Source of the DNA: Bryobacterales bacterium
Lineage (GTDB): Bacteria > Acidobacteriota > Terriglobia > Bryobacterales > UBA6623
Assembly: GCA_022823865.1 (NCBI GenBank)
Contig: JAJEHF010000127.1
Coordinates: forward strand, 1-62,357
Direction: 5' to 3'
DNA length: 62,357 nucleotides
In this document: piece by piece, positions 27,192 to 33,622 of the stretch
Layout: each line of letters opens with the position of its first letter
Position numbering within the stretch: the stretch's first letter is position 1
Position numbers and translations under genes: made by a program
The notes under the pieces: model-generated
Database searches by the model: none
Seen by the model: the letters and a program-made list of their open reading frames with translations, nothing else
Told to the model about the DNA's origin: nothing

Positions 27192-27583
27192 CGATCACAC
27201 CAGATCCGCGTCGCGCACACGCAGTCCGAGAGCGGCGTCCTAGAGCCAAACAGCCCGCCTTCGCGTACACCAAATCGGTCTGGATACGTGCCGACCGGCA
27301 GGTTCGCGAGCGGGCACCATGCCGTCTTGGCGCAGAACCGCCCATCGTGGGTCCCAACTTCCGGAAGAGTGGCGGGTGCCTTCAGATAGACTTGCTGCCG
27401 GGCTGATGCTCGAGGGTCCAGCCTTCTCGAGACCCGTGCTGTGAAATAACGGAGCTGGTAGATCGTCCAATCACGGGGAAGCAGAAGGGTGGCCAGCCGG
27501 ACAGGATCGAGCCACTTGAATGGTGTTCCCCGTAACACCCTGTAGTACAGATTGAACCCGTCCACATAGACTCGGGCTCTCAT
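27182..27583 (-). CDS. NYN-domain protein, C-terminally truncated, coupled to helicase module
   Basis: 133 aa from ATG 27583 (TTG 27604 is an in-frame alternative). MRARVYVDGFNLYYRVLRGTPFKWL, YQLRYFTARVSRR, DPRASARQQVYLKA and the GRFCAKT segment are typical of the first half of NYN proteins that carry a full acidic site later. The expected SDVNLA and NDxDL parts are missing; the frame ends SDCVCATRIWCDRCG. In another frame VRDADLV followed by a stop remains near 27190-27215, suggesting an ancestral frameshift or deletion. The stop overlaps the start of the 781-aa gene by 10 bases, so its translation may still drive that gene. It has its own promoter and hairpin leader. Confidence 0.65.
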   Translation of the reverse strand: MRARVYVDGFNLYYRVLRGTPFKWLDPVRLATLLLPRDWTIYQLRYFTARVSRRLDPRASARQQVYLKAPATLPEVGTHDGRFCAKTAWCPLANLPVGTYPDRFGVREGGLFGSRTPLSDCVCATRIWCDRCG

Positions 27584-27602
27584 TCGGGTCCACGTATATG
27601 GC

Positions 27603-27628
27603 AAGGGCTGCTCCTGAGAGCAGCCCTT
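27603..27628 (-). other. 11-bp leader hairpin upstream of truncated NYN gene
   Basis: Read on the minus strand: AAGGGCTGCTC-TCAG-GAGCAGCCCTT, a perfect 11-bp stem with a 4-nt loop, ending 19 nt before the NYN ATG. Just upstream is GCTGTCGG, as in the leader of the intact NYN gene at 16.9 kb. It lacks a T-run, so a terminator is unlikely. Confidence 0.6.
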
Positions 27629-27664
27629 GAGCCGACAGCACGCTGTTAGCAGGTAGCTGTACCG

Positions 27665-27696
27665 ATCTTACAACGATTCATTCGTTGCCGCAACGA
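27665..27696 (-). promoter_or_regulatory. Promoter with CAACGA inverted repeats (candidate operator) for the NYN-helicase operon
   Basis: On the minus strand TTGCGG (27688-27693), a 17-base spacer and TAAGAT (27665-27670) form a plausible sigma70 promoter, with a start near 27658 and a ~75-nt leader. Read on the plus strand, 27671-27696 contains CAACGA, TCGTTG and CAACGA, alternating repeats filling the spacer and covering the -35. This is the layout of a repressor operator. No regulator gene is adjacent. Confidence 0.5.
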
Positions 27697-27835
27697 AATC
27701 ATGGAGGGTGAGCGACGTTTCTGTGAATAATGATGTGGTTCGATGTCTCTAGTTTGTCAGTCCGTGAATTTAAGGTGGACTCCACTGCTGCTTTGTGAAG
27801 ACCTTAGCTTCTGACCCCAAGCCGGCCTATTCTCC

Positions 27836-28300
27836 GTGTCTGCAATACACTCCGGCATAGAAGGGCCAATGCCCGAACCCCTCTCCGACCTCGAAGGGGG
27901 CCGCTCCCAGATCTTGGTCGGAATCGCCCGCCTCGGTGACTTTCGGCGCGGTTCTGTGCGGGCCTCCTTCTGCCGCTGCGGCAAGCTCAGCTGCGCCTGC
28001 GCAAGATGCAACTCGACGAGGGGCACATCGGGTGTTGGGACCGGTCCCTGCGAGGCAGTGCGGGTCGAGGCAGCCTACTTCGAGGGGCAGGCCGACTGCA
28101 TGCGTTACGCCGACTTCCGCCGCCAAGATCTCTTGGTCGGTTCCGGAGTGATGCGATCCGGCTGCCGCACTGTGGCTGGCCGTCTGAAGCGCTCGGGGAT
28201 GTTTCGGGCCGTCGACGGAGCCAATGCGATCAACACCCTCCGTTGCGCCCATCTCTCCAATCGCTTTGACGACCACTAGGAAGACCGTGCAGCAGCGTGA
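27836..28300 (+). pseudogene. Degraded ISKra4-like transposase with DUF6788-like N-terminus
   Basis: The frame starts with ILVGIARLGDFRRGSV and RCGKLSCACA, resembling DUF6788-type cysteine motifs (RGS...CGK..CxC). It ends with RYADFRRQDLLVGSGVMRSG, GRLKRSGM, GANAINTLRCAHLSNRFDDH, then a TAG where Trp is expected, and EDRAAA to a TGA at 28298-28300. The end matches ISKra4-like transposases (GSG..E..CK..V..RLKRSG, GANAI.ALRC). The catalytic middle is gone, so this is an internally deleted element with a nonsense codon. Its outer end (28302-28325) is the inverted counterpart of the end at 17623-17646. Confidence 0.65.
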
Positions 28301-28301
28301 G

Positions 28302-28325
28302 TTTCACGGAATTGTCGCGCACCCA
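28302..28325 (+). repeat. IS terminal repeat, right copy
   Basis: 24 bases ending GAATTGTCGCGCACCC, inverted copy of 17623-17646 (23/24 identical). It lies 1 bp from the stop codon of the PD-(D/E)XK-like gene, so insertion occurred right at that gene's end. No obvious target duplication is seen on either side. Confidence 0.7.
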
Positions 28326-28326
28326 A

Positions 28327-29190
28327 TCATGGAATCATGAAGTGCTTGATGCGATGTTTCCAGAGGAGGGTGCGGAGATCAGGAGGAAGGTCGGTTTGGG
28401 TGACTAGGATTGCGATGATTCCGGGATCTGAACGGAGGTCCATAGCCTCCATGACAGCTCGATACTTGATGCACTGAAAGACGCCGCGCCTGAGATCCGC
28501 ATCGTCGGAATCGCTGGACTTGACCTCGATCGCGACGGTTAGATCCGGACCACGATAGACGACATCGACGCGGTCGGCGGAATCGAGGACGAACTCGGTT
28601 TGTGCTTGGAACGCTCGGTAGCTGCTACTGAGGGCTCCCGGATTTTCTTTGACCCACAATCGGAGTGCTTTGTGCTTTGGCCCTTCTCCCTCTCGGCGGC
28701 GGCTGATGCCGTCCTGTTCCCGGCCCTTTGGTGGGACATAGTCTGGAAGATCGTCGCCGAAGGCACTCCGGTAGACGCTGTCCCACTCATTGAAGGCATA
28801 GACGCAGGTTGCAAGGGATTCGCAAGTTGCACGCCACTCATCGTCGCCAACATTCGAATCCGTCGGGGCTCTGAATCTCTCATCACCAAGATAGTCCGCT
28901 ATGAACACGCCGGCACCGCTGCCTGGCAGGCGATCTTGTTGGCGAACTAGCAAGATGTTCAGCGGCGGGCATTCGGATTCGACCGCAAGAATCCGTTTCA
29001 TGAGCTCGCCTATCGGCACCCCCATCCTCGTAGAGAATATTGTGTCGAAGCCCACCTCAGTTTCAAGACGGTGTTTGGCCTCTCCATAGGTCATCAAGGT
29101 CCGGCGCTTAGCGGCATGGATAAGCCACTTTGCCAAGGGCTTTATGGCGTGGGTTCTCAGATTCTCGTCAGTACTCTTCATAGGAATCAC
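28327..29190 (-). CDS. PD-(D/E)XK-like nuclease-fold protein
   Basis: 287 aa. The N-terminal half (TLMTYGEAKHRLETEVGFDTI) looks like a helical or winged-helix-type region. The C-terminal half has ADRVDVVYRGPDLTVAIEVKSS, a D-(X)n-ExK core typical of PD-(D/E)XK nucleases, then GVFQCIKYRAVMEAM, as in restriction- and Mrr/VRR-type folds, and IIAILVTQTDLP. Start: GTG 29190 is 3 nt from a GGGAGG box and ATG 29181 is 12 nt from it, so neither spacing is ideal. It could be a solitary defence nuclease or restriction-like gene. The stop abuts an IS end. No methyltransferase partner is next to it. Confidence 0.7.
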   Translation of the reverse strand: MIPMKSTDENLRTHAIKPLAKWLIHAAKRRTLMTYGEAKHRLETEVGFDTIFSTRMGVPIGELMKRILAVESECPPLNILLVRQQDRLPGSGAGVFIADYLGDERFRAPTDSNVGDDEWRATCESLATCVYAFNEWDSVYRSAFGDDLPDYVPPKGREQDGISRRREGEGPKHKALRLWVKENPGALSSSYRAFQAQTEFVLDSADRVDVVYRGPDLTVAIEVKSSDSDDADLRRGVFQCIKYRAVMEAMDLRSDPGIIAILVTQTDLPPDLRTLLWKHRIKHFMIP

Positions 29191-29382
29191 CGTCCTCCCT
29201 GCGTCCTAGGCCAGCGAGTAGACAATTCTAGGCATACGTGTAGGCGGACAGTTGCTTTGCCGCACGTCTGACACTTGCTTCATCGCACAATCGAGGTCAG
29301 CCTTGGCTTCGGCAGGCTTGTCTCAATGAACGCTTCGATGGCTGGTTGAAGCCCTCGTGCGGGCAGGATCAAGGGCCATTGC

Positions 29383-30057
29383 TTAGTACCGTTCGTACAC
29401 TTGTTGTTCGTCTGGAATGCCTGCCGCAGCCAGGCGTTCGCGGAGTTGCGTGACCATTTCGCGCTGGCCGCAGAAATAGGCATCTGGGCTGCTCAGGTCT
29501 GCCATGGCCTTGTCGATGTGGGCCGCCACGCGCCCGCGCCTGCCGTCCCAGCCGGGGTCGTCACCGCTGACGGTCGGTACGAAGCGCAAGCCGGCGTGCC
29601 GAGCTGCCAGTGCCTCGAGTTCGTCCCGAAACAGCAATTCGGAAGAGTGCCTGGCACCGAGCAGCAGGACTGCTTCAGCCGCAGGGTTAGCCCGGAGTTG
29701 CTCCAGCAGGATGGCGCGCATCGGGGACACGCCCGTGCCGGCGGCGAAGTAAATGGCTGGCCTTGCCGCATCCAATAGGCGCATCTTTCCGCCGGGCTCG
29801 CTGCATTCCGTTCGATCGCCTCGCCGCAAGCTTCGCAGATGGTTCCCGAACGCGCCCTCGTGTTGCACGCACAACTCGATCCGTCCGTTCGGATCGGGCG
29901 GCGAAGCGATGGAGTAGTAGCGCGTCTGCCGGGCCCCGCCGACTGGTGCGCTGAGGGCGACATATTGACCGGCTTCGTGTCGGAAGGGGGCTTGGAAGAC
30001 GAACCAGCTGACCCGAGGCGTCATCAAGGAGTGCTCGAGCAGTTCTAGGACGGGCAT
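29383..30057 (-). CDS. Ferredoxin/flavodoxin-NAD(P)H reductase-like FAD oxidoreductase
   Basis: 224 aa, FNR superfamily. RYYSIASPP is the FAD-binding RxYS motif. GNHLRSLRRGD and the NAD(P)-binding IYFAAGTGVSPMRAILLEQL follow. The C-terminus has AYFCGQREMVTQLRERLAAAGIPDEQQVYERY, the usual cofactor-binding end. No [2Fe-2S] domain is attached, so it would need a separate iron-sulfur or flavin acceptor. It lies 39 bp after the open frame's neighbour cbiX on the same strand and may be co-transcribed. The physiological partner is unknown. Confidence 0.88.
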   Translation of the reverse strand: MPVLELLEHSLMTPRVSWFVFQAPFRHEAGQYVALSAPVGGARQTRYYSIASPPDPNGRIELCVQHEGAFGNHLRSLRRGDRTECSEPGGKMRLLDAARPAIYFAAGTGVSPMRAILLEQLRANPAAEAVLLLGARHSSELLFRDELEALAARHAGLRFVPTVSGDDPGWDGRRGRVAAHIDKAMADLSSPDAYFCGQREMVTQLRERLAAAGIPDEQQVYERY

Positions 30058-30096
30058 CAGGGGTCCATTGTCCCAGCCCGCATGCCAGCCTTGCGG

Positions 30097-30492
30097 CTAG
30101 GGTTGCTCGCCATCAGCCAGCAAGGCCCGGGCGCGCGCGGCCAGTATCGCCGCGAGTTCGGGATGGCCGTCCAGCGGCGGTGATGCTTGCAGCGTCAGCT
30201 CGGGGTGCTGCGGTCGGATCTGGTCGATCAGCCGAGGCAGGTCCTCGGTCAGGTGGCGGCCCATGGTCAGGAAGTAGGGCGTGATCAGGATTCGCCGTGC
30301 GCCTTCTTGCGCGAGTTGCTCGACCGCCTCGCCAAGGCTCGGATGGGCGAGTTCTAGGAACGCTGCCCGGAAAACCGCGATCTGGGCGCGCCGCGCGGCC
30401 TCCACCGCGACCGCTTCCACGGCCTCGTTGGCGGCGGCAACTCGGGAGCCGTGGGCGAACACGATCAGCCCGATAGTGTTGGGCAGGCTCAA
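30097..30492 (-). CDS. cbiX: Short CbiX/SirB-type sirohydrochlorin chelatase
   Basis: 131 aa from TTG 30492, which matches the short single-domain CbiX class; the frame is open to 30675 but that region overlaps the divergent symporter gene. GLIVFAHGSRVAAANEAV carries the first active-site His, and ILITPYFLTMGRHLTEDLPRLI carries the second conserved His. The enzyme inserts Co or Fe into sirohydrochlorin for cobalamin or siroheme. No other cobalamin or siroheme gene is nearby. Only 18 bp separate its start from that of the divergent symporter. Confidence 0.85.
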   Translation of the reverse strand: MSLPNTIGLIVFAHGSRVAAANEAVEAVAVEAARRAQIAVFRAAFLELAHPSLGEAVEQLAQEGARRILITPYFLTMGRHLTEDLPRLIDQIRPQHPELTLQASPPLDGHPELAAILAARARALLADGEQP

Positions 30493-30494
30493 GG

Positions 30495-30500
30495 TATACT
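30495..30500 (+). promoter_or_regulatory. -10-like element of the symporter gene
   Basis: TATACT lies 10 nt upstream of the symporter ATG (30511), and no Shine-Dalgarno sequence lies between. This suggests a near-leaderless transcript. Confidence 0.4.
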
Positions 30501-30510
30501 CTCGGTTTCG

Positions 30511-32094
30511 ATGGATGCCCTCATTATCACTCTCTACTTTGCGGCGGTCTTCGGGGTGGGCTTCTACCACTCGCGGAACAAGAACACCACGACCGAGTAT
30601 TTTCTCGCTGGCAAGCACATCGGCTGGTTTGCGGTAGGCGCGACGCTGTTCTCCACCAACATCGGCAGCGAGCACGTGATCGGCCTCGCGGGTTCTGGTG
30701 CCTCCAGCGGCCTAGCGGTCGGCACATACGAGTGGTCGGCCAGTTTCTGCTTGCTGCTGCTGGCTTGGATCTTCATCCCTCAGTACCTGCGCAGCCGCAT
30801 CTTCACGATGCCCGAGTTCCTCGAGAAGCGCTTCAGCCCCGGCTGCCGGTGGTACCTGACGACCGTGTCGCTGCTGGCCTACGTGCTGACCAAGATCTCC
30901 GTGGCGCTATTCGCGGCGGGGATCCTGGCGCGGGAGATCTTCGGCTGGGACTACATGACCACCGCCGTGCTGCTGGTGGTCGCGACCGGGATCTACACCA
31001 TCACGGGCGGGCTGTCGGCAGTGATCTACACCGACTTGCTGCAGGCTTTCATCATGGTCGGCGGCTCGGGCTACCTGACCTGGCTCGGCCTGAGCGAGGC
31101 CGGCGGATTCGGGGCGCTGCGGGAGGCGCTGCCCGATGATTTCTTCCACATCGTCAAAGACATCAACCATCCGGAGTACCCGTGGCTGGGGACTACGCTG
31201 GGCACGATGATCCTGGGCACCTGGTATTGGTGCACAGATCAGGTCATCGTCCAGAAGACGCTGAGCGCTCGCAGCCTGCCGCACGCCCGCGGCGGCGCGA
31301 TCTTCGCCTCGGCGCTGAAGATCACCCCGGTCTTCATCTTGGTGCTGCCCGGCCTGATCGCGAGGGCGCTCTGGCCCGCCGAGGCCACGGGCGATACGGC
31401 GTTCCCGCTGCTGGTCGAGCGGCTGCTGCCGCCGGGCTTGTCGGGCCTGATGATCGCTGCGCTATTGGCCGCCCTAATGTCTTCGCTGAGCAGCGTGCTG
31501 AACTCCTGCTCCACGCTCGTCACGATGGACATCTACAAGAAGCTTCATCCCGAGGCGAGCGAGAGGCGCCTGGTCTACGTCGGTCGGCTGATCACTGGCG
31601 TGGTCGTGCTCGTGAGCATTTTGTGGATTCCGATGATCCGCTATCTGAGCGGGGAGGTCTATCAGTACCTACAGAGCGTGCAGGCATACATCGGCGCGCC
31701 GATCACCGCGACGTTCCTGCTCGGGATTCTGTGGAAAGGCGGCACGTCGCGGGCAGCGATCTCAACGCTGATCTTTGGCGGACTGGCCGGGGGCGGGCGC
31801 TTTGCATTGGACATCCTGTATAAGGCCTACGGCTTCAGCCTCGGGCCGCTCGAGCCGTTGGTGCAGATCCCGTTCCTCAACTACAGCGTCGGTGTATTCG
31901 CGGCCTGCCTGGGGCTGTTCTGGGCAGTGAGCAAGTTCGACGAGAAGCCCGTCGCGGCGCGGATAGCCGGACTGACGTTCGATTGGCAGCGGCGCTCGAG
32001 CGAGGGCACGGCTGCCGGCACCGAAAGGTTGCTCCACGTGATGACCGCGCTCGTCGGCCTGGCTGTGCTGATGCTGTGGTTCCACTTCCGGTAG
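30511..32094 (+). CDS. Sodium:solute symporter (SGLT-like SSS family)
   Basis: 527 aa with about 14 predicted transmembrane segments. Typical SSS/SGLT text is TTEYFLAGKHIGWFAVGATLFSTNIGSEHVIGLAGSG, followed by WIFIPQYLRSRIFTMPEFLEKRF, the GGLSAVIYTDLLQAFIM motif and later SSLSSVLNSCSTLVTMDIYK. It takes up a sugar-like or other organic solute with Na+. ATG 30511 is chosen because the conserved N-terminus starts there; the open frame reaches 30451 inside cbiX. The gene overlaps the following TPR lipoprotein by ~19 bp, suggesting co-expression. The substrate is not predictable. Confidence 0.92.
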   Translation: MDALIITLYFAAVFGVGFYHSRNKNTTTEYFLAGKHIGWFAVGATLFSTNIGSEHVIGLAGSGASSGLAVGTYEWSASFCLLLLAWIFIPQYLRSRIFTMPEFLEKRFSPGCRWYLTTVSLLAYVLTKISVALFAAGILAREIFGWDYMTTAVLLVVATGIYTITGGLSAVIYTDLLQAFIMVGGSGYLTWLGLSEAGGFGALREALPDDFFHIVKDINHPEYPWLGTTLGTMILGTWYWCTDQVIVQKTLSARSLPHARGGAIFASALKITPVFILVLPGLIARALWPAEATGDTAFPLLVERLLPPGLSGLMIAALLAALMSSLSSVLNSCSTLVTMDIYKKLHPEASERRLVYVGRLITGVVVLVSILWIPMIRYLSGEVYQYLQSVQAYIGAPITATFLLGILWKGGTSRAAISTLIFGGLAGGGRFALDILYKAYGFSLGPLEPLVQIPFLNYSVGVFAACLGLFWAVSKFDEKPVAARIAGLTFDWQRRSSEGTAAGTERLLHVMTALVGLAVLMLWFHFR

Positions 32095-33515
32095 TCGACG
32101 GCCTTTCGCTGGCGCGCGTCGCCCTTGTGGCGGTCGCTCTGGCCGCCGCGCTTGCCGGGTGTTCGTCCGGGGACGGCGACACCATGCCCGCAGTCCCGGA
32201 GCTGGCAGCCGAATCGTTTCCTGAGCCGGTCAGGCCGAAGGCGCGGAGCCTCATCGATGGCGTGGAAGAGAGCCCGACTGACCCCTGGGCGAACGGTGAT
32301 CTGGCGATGTTGCTGCACGCTCACAAGCGTCTGTCCGCGGCGCTGGATCTGTATCGGCGCGCCGCGACGCTATCCGGCGGAGAGTTTCGCTGGACGTATC
32401 TGCTGGGCATCGCGCAACACGAGAGCGGGCAGCACGCGCAGGCGGTGAGATCGCTTCGGGCGGTCTTGGATATCCGCTCGTACGGCCCGGCCTGGATTCG
32501 CCTGGGAGAGTCGCTGTCGGCCGGGGGACAGTTGGAAGCAGCTGCGGATGCGCTCCGTGCCTCGTCGAACATGGACGGCAATGCCGCGTACGTCTCCTAT
32601 GCCTTGGGCAAGGTGCTGCTGGAACTCGGCGAGACTGCCGAAGCGCTTGAATTGCTGGAACGAGCGCTCGCGCTCGCGCCCGCCGCGGGTGCCATCCGCC
32701 ACACCCTGGGCACGGCCTATCGCTCGGCGGGCGAGCACGAGTTGGCGCAGCGCACGCTCGCGCAGATCGGGGCGGCCGCCGACCGGCAGCCGATGCTGGA
32801 GGATGCCTTCTACGAGAGCGTGCTCGGCCTTGCGGTGGACGCGCGTCACTTCCTGAATCGGGGCCGGAGCCTCGATTCCGCGGGCCAGACAGCCGAGGCC
32901 ATCGAGGCGTATCAGCAAGCGATCGAGCTCGATCCCAGCATGGCACAGGCCCACGCCAACCTGGTCGGCTCATTCGGGCGCACCGGCGAAATCGACCGGG
33001 CCGAGGAGCACTACGCCACGGCACTCGCGCTGAATCCGAACCTCGAGGAGCTCCACAACAACTGGGGAGTTGTGCAAGCATCCCGAGGCGACCCCGCCGC
33101 GGCCGCGGCCGCGTTTCGCAGAGCCTTGGAACTGAATCCGAACTCGGCGGGTGCCAATGCCAATCTCGGTGTAGCCCTGCTCGAGGCCGGGCAGTTGGAC
33201 GAGGCTGCGCGACGCTTCCGAGAGGCCGTCAAGAGCGATCCGACGAACCGTCCCGCGCGCATGAACCTGGGCACGCTGGCCTTGGAGGAGGACCGTCCCG
33301 GAGAGGCGGTCGAGCACCTCGAAGCCGCCTTGAGGGGTGACGAGGACGGCAGCGAGCCGTTCGTGCGCTATGCCCTCGGGCATGCCTACCAACGCACCGG
33401 ACGCGCGGCTGATGCGCGGCGGTCTTTCGAGCTGGCCCTGCAGGTGGCGGAGAATCGCGGCCCCGCCGACTTGGCGGCTCAGATTCGCGCGGATCTCGAA
33501 GCGCTACGGCAATAG
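32076..33515 (+). CDS. TPR-repeat lipoprotein
   Basis: 479 aa from GTG 32076 inside the symporter gene's end. LARVALVAVALAAALAGCSS is a lipoprotein signal with lipobox LAGC, so it is membrane-anchored outside the cytoplasm. Eight to ten TPRs follow, among them YVSYALGKVLLELGETAEALELLERAL, AIEAYQQAIELDPSMAQAHANLVGSFGRTGEIDRA and AGANANLGVALLEAGQLDEA. The start is uncertain because no clear ribosome binding site exists; coupling to the symporter's termination is likely. It is close in type to the two other TPR proteins in the window, but lipidated. Confidence 0.85.
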   Translation: MVPLPVVDGLSLARVALVAVALAAALAGCSSGDGDTMPAVPELAAESFPEPVRPKARSLIDGVEESPTDPWANGDLAMLLHAHKRLSAALDLYRRAATLSGGEFRWTYLLGIAQHESGQHAQAVRSLRAVLDIRSYGPAWIRLGESLSAGGQLEAAADALRASSNMDGNAAYVSYALGKVLLELGETAEALELLERALALAPAAGAIRHTLGTAYRSAGEHELAQRTLAQIGAAADRQPMLEDAFYESVLGLAVDARHFLNRGRSLDSAGQTAEAIEAYQQAIELDPSMAQAHANLVGSFGRTGEIDRAEEHYATALALNPNLEELHNNWGVVQASRGDPAAAAAAFRRALELNPNSAGANANLGVALLEAGQLDEAARRFREAVKSDPTNRPARMNLGTLALEEDRPGEAVEHLEAALRGDEDGSEPFVRYALGHAYQRTGRAADARRSFELALQVAENRGPADLAAQIRADLEALRQ

Positions 33516-33622
33516 CGGGAATCAGCCGTTGCGGCTGTCTTGTTCGCGGTCTGGTGCCGGGGATCGGTGGAACGGCGGCGGCCAACAGGATATTCTGGAC
33601 AGCGGCGGGAGGCCCGATTGAC

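Noticed and set aside
27749..27770. Possible left terminal repeat of the ISKra4-like remnant (GTCAGTCCGTGAA)
   Set aside because: Matches the right end only over ~10 bases with an indel; not enough to call.
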